DNA from: a virus
DNA length: 35,159 nt
Strand: one strand, 5' to 3'
Virus record (IMG/VR): IMGVR_UViG_3300032223_000329
Location: 1-35,159 of that record
Position 1 is the stretch's first letter. Every line of letters begins with the position of its first letter. Below are positions 1 through 7,420 of this stretch, piece by piece. Below the pieces are notes generated by a model. The model searched no databases. It was given only the letters and a program-made list of their open reading frames with translations, and had not been told where the DNA came from. The translations under genes and the position numbers were made by a program.

Positions 1-233
1 ATCCCGACCCATTAGACCTTTGGTGTATTGGCTAGAAATTGATTCAGTTGGAACAAACAAACCTTTTAAGCTATCAACGATTGTTGAAGATGTAAATGGT
101 TCGATTGTGCATGAACGGCGGCCATCACGTGGTGCGCCTTCAGAATCAAGATAAGCGGCCGCAGTCAGGTAAGTAATCAAACCAGTTGGTGCAGTACCGG
201 CAGTACCAACGATGTTTGCGGTGTTGTTTTTAG
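1..233. repeat. Left copy of imperfect terminal direct repeat (contig overlap)
   Basis: Bases 1-233 match 34927-35159 in the same orientation without gaps, with 14 mismatches that I counted by eye. Ten fall in the first 50 bases and four in the rest. Both copies lie inside the coat gene in the same frame, and only one residue differs (Ser here, Ala in the right copy). This looks like the overlap of a circular or permuted genome assembled from variant strains, not a functional repeat. Confidence 0.9.
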
Positions 234-603
234 CAACTAACAAACCATCACGGTCCATTTTGTTAGCAACAGTAGCAATAGCTGGCTTCAGGATACGGTC
301 AGAGAACATATCTAAAGACAATGCCAAATCTTGTGTTGTGAACTGGGTGGAAACTTGGAACTGTGTTGATAATGTAACTGGTACAGAAGTTTCGTTGAAA
401 TCTTCAACTACTAGATTAGGACCAATTGCGCCTAGGAAGCGTCCAGGACGGCGAACGTTAACGGTCTGACCAATTTTCGCACCAACTACCGCGAACTGAT
501 CATCGTAATTGCGGTCAACTTGACCAGTAAATGTTAGTTCGTTTTCAAGGACCATCAACGCTTCGTTGGTGATCTTGCTAATGGTTAATAAATTATTACT
601 CAT
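1..603 (-). CDS. Major capsid (coat) protein, P22 gp5-like, N-terminal part running off the left edge
   Basis: This is the first 201 codons of the major coat protein, which forms the icosahedral shell. It begins MSNNLLTISKITNEALMVLE and stays open to the window edge. The start is the ATG at 603, with an AAGGA ribosome site six bases upstream. The text around residues 35-60 (VGAKIGQTVNVRRPGRF) and the later Ala/Thr-rich stretch fit the P22 coat-fold family. Joining base 1 to base 34926 continues the same frame to the stop at 34291, giving 412 residues; P22 coat has 430. The gene follows the scaffold gene, as in P22. Function is by family and gene order. Confidence 0.88.
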   Translation of the reverse strand, partial: MSNNLLTISKITNEALMVLENELTFTGQVDRNYDDQFAVVGAKIGQTVNVRRPGRFLGAIGPNLVVEDFNETSVPVTLSTQFQVSTQFTTQDLALSLDMFSDRILKPAIATVANKMDRDGLLVAKNNTANIVGTAGTAPTGLITYLTAAAYLDSEGAPRDGRRSCTIEPFTSSTIVDSLKGLFVPTESISSQYTKGLMGRD

Positions 604-635
604 GATAATTCCTTAAAATTAAATTAGGTTTAACC

Positions 636-1553
636 TTATCTAATCTTCCCAGCTTGTCTAGCGGCTTTCCATTGTTGGTATGACATATCGTTGCCATCCA
701 TACCTACATCGGCTACACCACTTGTTGACCTTAAAGGACGAATAGGTTCAGGTGCTTTAGACTTCGCCGCAACAGTTTTCTTTTCCGCTTTTACTGGTTC
801 TTCAGTCTTTTCAAACTTCGCTTCCAGTTTCCCAATGAGTTTTAAAGCACCAGCAGTAGTCATTTTGGATAGCTTTTCAGCCATTTCATCATCACTTGCA
901 AGTTCGTATAGGATTCTAGGTCCCACGTCACTTTCAATGATTGCATCGCGTACTGTGTCGTTTACCGTCATCGTGCTTGATGCCACCATTTCTTCATAAT
1001 CAGGTAATTCAGCAATTGTTGTTTCTAGCTTTTGTTGCCAGGTCTTAATGACCGTTTCACGTTTAGCTTCAACTTCTCTTTGCTTAATTTCCTGGTCACG
1101 CTTTGCTAATGCTTGTTGCGCTGACCAATCAGCTAAAGCTTCGGCATATTCAAAAGCATCTTTATAGCCATCCGGCGTTGGCTTTTGATTTGCTTGGGGT
1201 TCCTGGGTAGGTGCCCTAAAGCTTTCTTTAGCCGCCAATTGACTTTCAAGTTCTTTTATCTTTGCTTCTGCTTCTTTACGTTGCCTGGTCAGTTCGGAAA
1301 ATCGCTTTTCCAACTTTGGGTTTTGCTTCTTTTCTTCTGTTACGGTCGCTTCATCTTCCGCTAATTTTGGTTCACTCTGATCCTTTTCGGCCGCTGGCTC
1401 TACTGGAGTTTCCTCAACAGTAGCCGCAGTTGGGCTTTCTTCGGAAGCTAAACCTAATTTATTAGCATTGAAATCAGCTAAATTTTCACTTGTTACGATT
1501 GAACTGGCCTGTTTGGGTTGTTCAATTACTTCTGCTACTTGTGCTTCTGACAT
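636..1553 (-). CDS. Capsid scaffolding protein
   Basis: A very hydrophilic 305-residue protein sits between portal and coat, where P22-like phages place the scaffold that guides coat assembly and then leaves the procapsid. It is rich in Glu, Lys, Ala and Gln, has a predicted coiled coil around residues 85-110 (ELTRQRKEAEAKIKELESQ), and ends in a short basic tail after SYQQWKAARQAGKIR, a kind of tail seen in phage scaffolds. A longer reading from a TTG at 1565 is possible. The ATG at 1553 is preferred because GGAG lies six bases upstream of it and overlaps that TTG codon. The call rests on position and composition; there is no enzymatic motif. Confidence 0.8.
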   Translation of the reverse strand: MSEAQVAEVIEQPKQASSIVTSENLADFNANKLGLASEESPTAATVEETPVEPAAEKDQSEPKLAEDEATVTEEKKQNPKLEKRFSELTRQRKEAEAKIKELESQLAAKESFRAPTQEPQANQKPTPDGYKDAFEYAEALADWSAQQALAKRDQEIKQREVEAKRETVIKTWQQKLETTIAELPDYEEMVASSTMTVNDTVRDAIIESDVGPRILYELASDDEMAEKLSKMTTAGALKLIGKLEAKFEKTEEPVKAEKKTVAAKSKAPEPIRPLRSTSGVADVGMDGNDMSYQQWKAARQAGKIR

Positions 1554-1608
1554 GGATAACTCCAAGAATTAACCCTATGAATAACACCATAGGTAGTGTT
1601 GTGAAGCC

Positions 1609-1637
1609 ATCTTAATACTATATCTAGTGTTTTGCAA
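1609..1637 (-). promoter_or_regulatory. Possible leftward promoter for scaffold and coat
   Basis: On the minus strand TTGCAA (1637-1632) is followed after 17 bases by TAAGAT (1614-1609). It lies in the 84-base gap between the portal stop and the scaffold start, so it could give extra transcription of the highly expressed scaffold and coat genes. The match to a sigma-70 promoter is only moderate and the spacing rule alone produces chance hits. Confidence 0.3.
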
Positions 1638-3803
1638 CTACATCATTTGTTGTGGTGGTTGCCCTTGTTGCGGTTGTTGTGGCTGGGGCAACATTGTTTG
1701 CATATTGTCAACAATGCTATTTGCCGCACGATCCATATAAACGCTTTGGTCTGCATTACGTGAAGCAATTTCTGCTTCTAATCTAGCGGTGTCCATATGG
1801 CCAAGGATTAATTTCATCAACGCATCAATTTCAGTCTTGTTTTGGCTGGTTACAGAACGGGTATTTTGGTCGTGTAATTTGACTTCAGCGGCCAATACTG
1901 CACGGCGATCTTCACCAACTTGACGTACTTGCTCAACGTCTTGACGGTTTTTAATCATCATCTGTAAGCCCTGAATTTGTTGTGCCATTTGTTGCATTTG
2001 TTGCTGGCTATTAGCCAATTGCATCTGAACTTGTGGTGGAATTGGTGATTTTTCATCAATTTGTGCCAATGGATTGACTGCGGCAAGGCGGTCAGCAATG
2101 GTTTCAGCACCAGGGAAATCCATATTTCTAAAGATTAAATCACCGGCTTGGTTCATTAAATTAGGGTCGGCGGCCAATAGGGTCATCATAGAATCTACGG
2201 CTTCCTGGCGTTTAGTGTTATAGCCTGGGCCTGTGTCCATAACAACGTCATATTCACCAACGGTTACGTCATTGAGTATCATTTCAATGCCGTTTTCATC
2301 TTGCTGGCCTGATTTTTGATTAATTGTCATTAATTCGGGTTTACCATCATCCCCAATGATCCGCATTACCCGTTCAGAACTATAAATTTTAGGGATCAAA
2401 TCAAGAATAATACGTCCAGTATGGGCAATTGAACGGGTCAAATTGTCGTAATAATGGAAGTTGGTCATATCAATTTGTTGTTGCTGACCTTGCAAAGCTT
2501 TGCCGCTAATGTTACCCATTGGCAATTGATTAGGGTCAACAATGCCTACTACGGCTTGTAAATCTTGGGTAATTGATTGTGCCGCCGCCATGATTGCGGC
2601 CGGTGGTTGTTCCGGTGTTTGACGAATTGGGGGTGGTGCTGGCTGACCGTTTATGTCAGTCATCTTATAACGCAAATAAGCATAAGACGTATTGTTAGCA
2701 CTAGCCCATTCTGCTTCATGCCCTTCATCTTGGCCTTCTGCCATGATCCATTTAGCACGGGGCGCGAGAGCCACCGATTCAGTCATAGATGTTTGCCAAA
2801 AGTTATACATACGCTGGGGGTCTTTAGCCATACGAACCAGGCCAAACTTCTTACGTTTGTTATCAACTACGCATTGCTGGCCATAAGTTGGTACAACTGG
2901 GATATATTTACCAGCCCAAGTGCCTTCTTCTAGCACTTCCATCGCGGTAACTTTGCACCATTTAATTTGTTTTTTGAATGTTTTACGGCGGCTTACTTCA
3001 TAAATACCAGCGGCATCCATTACTTCAGGATCAGGCAATTCATCTTCATAAGCCGTAGTGCCGTCTGACAATAGAACTAAATGAGTGCTAATAATTCGAG
3101 TATAAAAGTATTCTGCAATGCGAATATCGTGCTTTGTTACCCATTCTGTATTGCTATCACCAGTACCACGGGCAGAAAAGCTACCGCCATCATCGGCATC
3201 CGGGTACATTTTTCTAAAGTTTTCTTTAGACATAACCACGGTAATAAGGCATTTTTCTGCATCTGAACCATCCGGTGCTACTGAATTGGGGTCAAAGTAA
3301 ACGGTAAACGGATTGTCAATGGGCTTAATGTAAATTTCTTGATCAAAACTATCGGGTCGTACATAGTCAGTAGTAACACGCCAATAACCCCAACCCATAC
3401 GAACGGCGAAATCAAAAGCCGTGTCATAAGCATGATCAGCATTTGAATTGACTTCAACGTGACGGCATATTCCAGTAATGATTTCAGCCATTTTTGCATC
3501 AGTTTCATTATTCATCCCCTGGCACTTGATACGTGGGCGTTGCTGGCGTTGCTGATTAGTTATTTGGCGAACGTAAGCATCCACTTTATTGATGGTTAGG
3601 CATGGGCGCGCTTCTAGGGTACGGCTATTTTGAATTTCTACTGGCCATTGATCACCAGCGGCAAACTTAACGTCATCAAGGGCTTCTGCCCGGTTAGTTG
3701 TGTCTGCTTCGGCCGCTTGACGTAAGAATTCAATTGCTTCGGATATACGGGCATCGCCGTCTGTGTCACCGTAATATTTCTTTTCTTCGTAATAATCAGC
3801 CAT
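1638..3803 (-). CDS. Portal protein, P22 gp1-like
   Basis: This 721-residue protein should form the dodecameric DNA channel at one capsid vertex and dock the terminase; P22 portal has 725 residues. It starts MADYYEEKKYYGDTDGDARI, just four bases after the large terminase stop, and is followed by the scaffold. The body contains portal-like text such as the region after residue 70 (LEARPCLTINKVDAYVRQIT). The last 70-80 residues are very rich in Gln, Met and Pro and end QPPQQMM, a low-complexity tail that fits the C-terminal barrel or tail region of P22-like portals. The ribosome site is weak (GGGAT), which fits coupling to terminase translation. Confidence 0.93.
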   Translation of the reverse strand: MADYYEEKKYYGDTDGDARISEAIEFLRQAAEADTTNRAEALDDVKFAAGDQWPVEIQNSRTLEARPCLTINKVDAYVRQITNQQRQQRPRIKCQGMNNETDAKMAEIITGICRHVEVNSNADHAYDTAFDFAVRMGWGYWRVTTDYVRPDSFDQEIYIKPIDNPFTVYFDPNSVAPDGSDAEKCLITVVMSKENFRKMYPDADDGGSFSARGTGDSNTEWVTKHDIRIAEYFYTRIISTHLVLLSDGTTAYEDELPDPEVMDAAGIYEVSRRKTFKKQIKWCKVTAMEVLEEGTWAGKYIPVVPTYGQQCVVDNKRKKFGLVRMAKDPQRMYNFWQTSMTESVALAPRAKWIMAEGQDEGHEAEWASANNTSYAYLRYKMTDINGQPAPPPIRQTPEQPPAAIMAAAQSITQDLQAVVGIVDPNQLPMGNISGKALQGQQQQIDMTNFHYYDNLTRSIAHTGRIILDLIPKIYSSERVMRIIGDDGKPELMTINQKSGQQDENGIEMILNDVTVGEYDVVMDTGPGYNTKRQEAVDSMMTLLAADPNLMNQAGDLIFRNMDFPGAETIADRLAAVNPLAQIDEKSPIPPQVQMQLANSQQQMQQMAQQIQGLQMMIKNRQDVEQVRQVGEDRRAVLAAEVKLHDQNTRSVTSQNKTEIDALMKLILGHMDTARLEAEIASRNADQSVYMDRAANSIVDNMQTMLPQPQQPQQGQPPQQMM

Positions 3804-3806
3804 TAT

Positions 3807-5084
3807 TTATCCCATCCAGCCTACTGGTGCCCTGTAAGACTTTTGAACTTGGGCTTTTTTCGGCTCGTTAATCATTAAACCTATGTACCTAAAAGCATCA
3901 GCCCCGTGCGAATATTCATCATGTAGTGGCTTGGCACTAAACATTTTCGTATCAGGGTCAACGTCATACCGGTAATGTCTTAAACATTGTAAGCCTTCTT
4001 CAGTATTTTGCCTATCAAAATAGCATTTACTAAATATCGTTCTAGCCGCGTTAATACTGTCTGCAACTGGCACCCGGCCAAGTATTTGCACTTTCATTCC
4101 GGAAGCCCTAACAATTTCTTCTATGGATTTACCAGTACCCAATGATTTAGCTTTGGCATCATGCGGTAGCCATATCGTGTCATATACGTAACCAAACGAT
4201 TGAAGTTTGGCTAGGTAATAACTCATGGTTTGCTGGCTATCTTCAAAATAGCGTAATAACCTGGTTTCTTGGCCTACAAATTGGAGTAGCCAACAAGCCG
4301 TTTGGTCGGCCCACCCCAAATCGAACACGGCATGAACGGGTTTGGTTGCATCGTATGGCACATTGCATATGCGGCCTTCTAATTCAGCCATAGTGACTTC
4401 TTTAGCAAATATGGCACCATCTACCGTCTGACGTGGAATTCCTTCCCATACGTTGTTATAGGCTTCCATATCCCTACCCTGAAGGGCGCGGCGTTCTAAA
4501 TCCAATACTTCAGGGAAATAAGGGTTATCTGACCAGTTAACTTTTTGAATTACTGAATTTTCCGGTGGGTTCAATACAAACCGCTTCCAGGTTTCATCGG
4601 TAGGCAATTCAGGGTTAAAACTAATCCATATTTCAGAATCAGCTTTACGGATAGTAGGAACCAAAACGTTCCAGCTATTAGGGCTTACTGATTGGGCTTC
4701 TTCCACCCAGCAAATATCAATACCTTCAATAGATTTAACGTTGTTTGTATTGTTTTTAACGCCTACAAATATGAATTCTGTGCCATTGGTGCCGCGTAAT
4801 GACCGTTCAGTAATTTCATAATGGGCTTCTATGCCAAGGGCAAATATCTGATCACATAGCAATTTATGAACAGAATCTTTAATACTGGTTTGAAATTCAC
4901 GGGCGCATAGTACCCGTATGGTTTGTTCGCATCCTTTAAGCAATAATGCCCTGGCTATATTCCATGACTTGGAACCACCGCGCCCACCGTAAAGAACCCT
5001 ATAACGTGCCTTTTCAGGTACAAATAAACATTTAAGCTTTGCCGGAAACCGTGCTTTAGCTTTAGCTTCCTGAATCGTTGCCAT
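3807..5084 (-). CDS. Terminase large subunit
   Basis: This is the ATP-driven DNA packaging motor and nuclease. In the 425-residue protein, Walker A is GGRGGSKSW at about residues 33-41, and Walker B with the catalytic Glu is IDICWVEEA at about 122-130. The RNase H-like nuclease half has Asp in VFDLGWADQ (about 254), HDAK (about 308) and HDEYSHGADAF (about 387-397). Length and motifs fit the PBSX/P22-type large terminases. An upstream TTG at 5099 gives five extra residues. I chose the ATG at 5084, which overlaps the small subunit gene by 23 bases and has GAAG upstream. Confidence 0.96.
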   Translation of the reverse strand: MATIQEAKAKARFPAKLKCLFVPEKARYRVLYGGRGGSKSWNIARALLLKGCEQTIRVLCAREFQTSIKDSVHKLLCDQIFALGIEAHYEITERSLRGTNGTEFIFVGVKNNTNNVKSIEGIDICWVEEAQSVSPNSWNVLVPTIRKADSEIWISFNPELPTDETWKRFVLNPPENSVIQKVNWSDNPYFPEVLDLERRALQGRDMEAYNNVWEGIPRQTVDGAIFAKEVTMAELEGRICNVPYDATKPVHAVFDLGWADQTACWLLQFVGQETRLLRYFEDSQQTMSYYLAKLQSFGYVYDTIWLPHDAKAKSLGTGKSIEEIVRASGMKVQILGRVPVADSINAARTIFSKCYFDRQNTEEGLQCLRHYRYDVDPDTKMFSAKPLHDEYSHGADAFRYIGLMINEPKKAQVQKSYRAPVGWMG

Positions 5085-5379
5085 TGGCCGGTTCTTCAAA
5101 AACTAATGTAAAGCCAGGTTTTAGTTCTGCCCCACCAGGGCCTTGGATTTCTTGAATGGCTATTGGTTTGCCATCCATCCTATCCATGATTTCCTTAATG
5201 GCCCATGCTTCACCCTTTTCAGCGGCTTCCACAAGCTTTTCAGAAATCTTCCTCAACTTAAAGCGGTCGTTCTGTACCAGCACCATACGCAACTGGTCGT
5301 AAAACATCTTTCCCTTCTTGGCATTGTCGTTGCCTTCCGGTGCCCCACCCTTGTTAGTTGATTCAACGTCTAAACTCAT
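5062..5379 (-). CDS. Probable terminase small subunit
   Basis: A 105-residue protein directly upstream of, and overlapping, the large terminase gene; small subunits recognise the packaging site and load the motor. The N-terminal segment GGAPEGNDNAKKGK is typical of a group of short phage terminase small subunits, followed by a helical region and the segment AIKEIMDRMDGKPIAIQEI. Family assignment is from this pattern and gene order, and no helix-turn-helix is obvious. The start at 5379 has no clear Shine-Dalgarno. Instead, a 14-base operator-like sequence ends six bases before it. Confidence 0.72.
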   Translation of the reverse strand: MSLDVESTNKGGAPEGNDNAKKGKMFYDQLRMVLVQNDRFKLRKISEKLVEAAEKGEAWAIKEIMDRMDGKPIAIQEIQGPGGAELKPGFTLVFEEPANGNDSGS

Positions 5380-5385
5380 GATTTG

Positions 5386-5399
5386 TAAAGTAATCTTTA
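5386..5399. promoter_or_regulatory. Operator-like 14-mer before the small terminase gene
   Basis: TAAAGTAATCTTTA is identical to the 14-mers at 13106-13119 and 16049-16062, which sit inside promoter spacers. It is an inverted repeat (TAAAG/CTTTA) and fills the 17-base gap between a short gene and the small terminase start. No clear -35/-10 pair surrounds it here, so it may act on a promoter I cannot see, on translation, or as a roadblock. Confidence 0.55.
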
Positions 5400-5597
5400 T
5401 TCGTTTGCGGTTGTATTTTCGTTTGCTTCTGCCGCATCTACATCAGCCTGTGTAGTTGGGCTTTCTTCTACTGCATATACGCCATTAGTCAGTTCAGTTG
5501 GAACTCCTGGCTGGCTTACTAGGGCGTTAATATCCGCTTCCAATTCACTTGTTGTTTGTGGAATAGGGTATGGCAGATATACGTTTGGGGTAGTCAT
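5397..5597 (-). CDS. Hypothetical small acidic protein
   Basis: A 66-residue protein that I do not recognise. It starts MTTPNVYLPYPIPQTTSELE and becomes Ala/Glu/Thr-rich and acidic towards the end, with no membrane segment or Cys motif. Its start codon overlaps the stop of the upstream gene by one base (TAATG), which points to coupled translation. It is the last gene before the terminase pair in a run of short coupled genes. Confidence 0.65.
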   Translation of the reverse strand: MTTPNVYLPYPIPQTTSELEADINALVSQPGVPTELTNGVYAVEESPTTQADVDAAEANENTTANE

Positions 5598-5800
5598 TAT
5601 GCGGCTTCCTGTTCTTCGGCCTTTTTAACGATTGTAATATCGTCAGGGTTTACCTTGGGTTGTTGGGCCAAGAATTGTTCATTAGCAGTTGACAATAGGC
5701 GGTTATGCAATGTTTCCACTACTTCCATAGGAAGCTTTTTTAGTCCAGCCAATACTACTTGTGCTTCTTGAATTGTTAAATCACCAAAATTAATAATCAT
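5597..5800 (-). CDS. Hypothetical small helical protein
   Basis: A 67-residue protein, MIINFGDLTIQEAQVVLAGL at the N-terminus, probably mostly alpha-helical with an acidic Glu/Ala tail. Similar short proteins beginning with a NFGDLTIQEA-type segment occur near phage packaging genes, from memory, but no function is known to me. It overlaps the upstream gene by four bases (ATGA) and the downstream gene by one, so it belongs to the same coupled operon. Confidence 0.65.
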   Translation of the reverse strand: MIINFGDLTIQEAQVVLAGLKKLPMEVVETLHNRLLSTANEQFLAQQPKVNPDDITIVKKAEEQEAA

Positions 5801-6081
5801 TTTTTACCTTTCGTTGTTGGTTTTGCTTTAGCTTTTGCTTCACGTTGTACCGCATATCCAATAGCGACTGCTTGGGCTGGCTTTTTACCGGCTTTGATTT
5901 CTGTGGCTATGTTGGTTTGGCGTGTTTTGTCGGATGTTCCTTTTTTCAATGGCATTTTGGTTGCTACCTTTCGTGTTGTGGTTCTCTTAATTTGGGGTTT
6001 AGGTTGGGGTTTTGCAATAGGAAACGATGGATCAATAGGTTTTTTCTTAATCTTTAACCATTCTAAAAATCGCTTAAACAT
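5797..6081 (-). CDS. Small very basic protein
   Basis: A 94-residue, Lys-rich protein. The N-terminus MFKRFLEWLKIKKKP is amphipathic. A second segment from an internal Met (MPLKKGTSDKTRQTNIATEI) through KPAQAVAIGYAVQREAKAK is the kind of short basic domain seen repeatedly in phage and large-virus proteins, so translation might also begin there. An upstream TTG at 6087 is less likely. The ATG at 6081 overlaps the previous stop as TAATG. The role could be nucleic-acid binding, inferred from charge only. Confidence 0.62.
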   Translation of the reverse strand: MFKRFLEWLKIKKKPIDPSFPIAKPQPKPQIKRTTTRKVATKMPLKKGTSDKTRQTNIATEIKAGKKPAQAVAIGYAVQREAKAKAKPTTKGKK

Positions 6082-6359
6082 TAGCAATTCCAGTTCTTCA
6101 AGCTTGCTTTAGCGCGTTCTGCTGGACCTTTAGCCTTCTTTACTACGCCTTCCATCCTTGCACAAAAAGAAGCTTTACGCCCTTTGTCTTTTTCTGTTTT
6201 GGGATTAGGGGCTGGGGCTTTTAGGTTGCTACCGTTCTTGGCGTTGTATTCAGCACGGCCTTTAGCGGTCATGCCGGCACCCTTTTCAGTAGGATTGTAG
6301 GTTTTGCCTTTGCCGGTAGTTTTATGGGCTATTGGCTTATCGTGTTTTTTGGTAGCCAT
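6081..6359 (-). CDS. DUF6321-like small basic protein
   Basis: A 92-residue basic protein. The segments TYNPTEKGAGMTAKGRAEY and KASFCARMEGV, and a terminal NWNC, match the pattern I know as DUF6321. These proteins are short and Lys/Arg-rich and occur in many phages and algal viruses. Their biochemical function is not known to me. It is coupled on both sides by one-base TAATG overlaps. Confidence 0.72.
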   Translation of the reverse strand: MATKKHDKPIAHKTTGKGKTYNPTEKGAGMTAKGRAEYNAKNGSNLKAPAPNPKTEKDKGRKASFCARMEGVVKKAKGPAERAKASLKNWNC

Positions 6360-6526
6360 TATTTTTTCTTTGCAGTTTTAGCTGATTGCTTAAATGCTTC
6401 GGCGGTTGGTGCGCCTTTACTTCCAGGTTTACGCATCTTTTCTACTGGCTTGCCTTCAGCCTTTTCGCGTTCAATCCGTGCCTGTTTTTTATGAATATTG
6501 GCGTATAGGCCAGGTTTAGTTGCCAT
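6359..6526 (-). CDS. Small conserved phage protein, 55 residues
   Basis: A short gene read directly from the sequence: MATKPGLYANIHKKQARIER at the start, KMRKPGSKGAPTAEAFKQSA near the end, then TAKKK and a stop. Short basic proteins with this GLYANIH...KMRKPG...APT pattern recur in phage genomes, from memory, with unknown role. The start at 6526 overlaps the GroES gene by 11 bases, and the stop overlaps the next start as TAATG. Confidence 0.75.
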   Translation of the reverse strand: MATKPGLYANIHKKQARIEREKAEGKPVEKMRKPGSKGAPTAEAFKQSAKTAKKK

Positions 6527-6842
6527 TTGCTTGTTCCCTGTCAGTTACAAAACATACATCTTGCCATGACATTATCAGATAACGTTCATTATTAGTAAAG
6601 TATTCTTGATATTTTAGGTATTCATCGCCGCCCATAGTGCCAAATCTGACATATTGGCCAACTTCTACTGGCATGGCTTCACGGCGGCCTTTAACCTTCT
6701 TGCCAGGGCCTACGGCTACTACCGTGCCCATGTTGTCCACCTCTTTGTTATCAACAATGATGATAGAACTTAAAATGCGTTTATCCGGGCGAACAACTAT
6801 TTTGTCCCCCAGCGGTTTTAATATAAAATCTGTATCAGCCAT
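6516..6842 (-). CDS. Phage co-chaperonin GroES (Cpn10)
   Basis: A 108-residue GroES-like cap protein that would partner host GroEL. It opens with the usual LKPLGDKIVVRPDKR strand. A mobile-loop region (about residues 22-38) carries a hydrophobic III/IIV patch in place of the usual GIVIP. The Cpn10 signature GTVVAVGPGKKVKG and EVGQYVRFG follow, then a C-terminal strand YLIMSWQDVCFV. Host GroES proteins are about 95 residues. Phage versions such as T4 gp31 adapt GroEL for coat folding, and P22-type coat folding depends on GroEL/ES, so a role in coat folding is a reasonable inference. GGAG lies upstream, and a terminator separates the gene from the one before it. Confidence 0.88.
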   Translation of the reverse strand: MADTDFILKPLGDKIVVRPDKRILSSIIIVDNKEVDNMGTVVAVGPGKKVKGRREAMPVEVGQYVRFGTMGGDEYLKYQEYFTNNERYLIMSWQDVCFVTDREQANGN

Positions 6843-6872
6843 TGCAACTACTCCGATTGGTTGTATTGGTTA

Positions 6873-6910
6873 GAAAGCCCCTAGTTTACCTTCACGTGCT
6901 AGGGGTTTTC
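6873..6910 (-). terminator. Intrinsic terminator, possibly bidirectional
   Basis: CCCCTAG (6878-6884) pairs with CTAGGGG (6899-6905) around a 14-base loop, flanked by A and T runs that lengthen the stem. It follows the stop at 6913 in the leftward direction, three bases further on, and precedes the GroES gene. T-rich flanks on both sides mean it could work either way. Confidence 0.7.
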
Positions 6911-6912
6911 GC

Positions 6913-7116
6913 TTATTCTGATTGGTAATTATTGCCAAATTTAAACGGTACACCAGCATCATCCATACTGCTTTTAAGCACATAATCTGCGCCTGGTGTT
7001 GCCGTTTTAGTTGTTGCTTTGGCAGTTCTATGTCCCATGTAATCTTCCATTTTAATTAGATCAAGCAAATCCATAGATTTGCCCCCTTTTGGGTTTAGAT
7101 CAGCATTAAATGGCAT
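6913..7116 (-). CDS. Hypothetical protein
   Basis: A 67-residue protein starting MPFNADLNPKGGKSMDLLDL, with no motif that I recognise. The core DLIKMEDYMGHRTAK is charged and probably helical, and the C-terminal half is polar with one FKFGNNY segment. It lies two bases after the upstream gene and directly before a terminator, so it is the last gene of that transcript. Confidence 0.6.
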   Translation of the reverse strand: MPFNADLNPKGGKSMDLLDLIKMEDYMGHRTAKATTKTATPGADYVLKSSMDDAGVPFKFGNNYQSE

Positions 7117-7118
7117 GA

Positions 7119-7352
7119 TTAGTCAGCCATATCTTCTGATTTATAGGCATCACGGGTATGCGTATAGCAAATACCTTCAGTACGGCCTGTGTTAAACAGC
7201 TTATCAGCACCGGTCATATCTTCTTTGCCCATTGCTACGCCGCCAACGATTTTACCCATGCGTTCGCCGGTAGAATCAGAAGAATCAACGCCTTTTGGGG
7301 AAGTTGCGCCAGTTGTTGAAGGTACGCCCTTCATTGAATCCATTTTGCCCAT
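7119..7352 (-). CDS. Hypothetical Gly/Met/Ser-rich protein
   Basis: A 77-residue, low-complexity, polar protein beginning MGKMDSMKGVPSTTGATSPK with a Cys-containing stretch ICYTHTRDAYKSED near the end. I do not recognise it. A good ribosome site (AGGAG, eight bases) precedes the ATG at 7352. It forms a short transcript with the next gene, probably from the promoter-like sequence at 7390-7418. Confidence 0.6.
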   Translation of the reverse strand: MGKMDSMKGVPSTTGATSPKGVDSSDSTGERMGKIVGGVAMGKEDMTGADKLFNTGRTEGICYTHTRDAYKSEDMAD

Positions 7353-7389
7353 GATTAGTTCTCCTATGTTATGGGGGTATTACAAACTA

Positions 7390-7418
7390 CATTTTCGTCT
7401 ATTTTACTACCTTGTCAA
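7390..7418 (-). promoter_or_regulatory. Possible leftward sigma-70 promoter
   Basis: A perfect TTGACA (7418-7413) is followed after 17 bases by AAAATG (7395-7390), a poor -10. It lies in the 68-base gap after the polyvalent protein gene, where a new start for the 7352 and 7116 genes would make sense. Confidence 0.4.
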
Positions 7419-7420
7419 TA

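Noticed and set aside
1-233. T7-type functional direct terminal repeat
   Set aside because: The two copies differ at 14 positions and split the coat gene; real terminal repeats of one molecule would be identical and normally not interrupt an essential gene.
2577-2933. Plus-strand frame of 118 codons opposite the portal gene
   Set aside because: Cys/His/Phe-rich text without motif, entirely within a confidently assigned gene on the minus strand.
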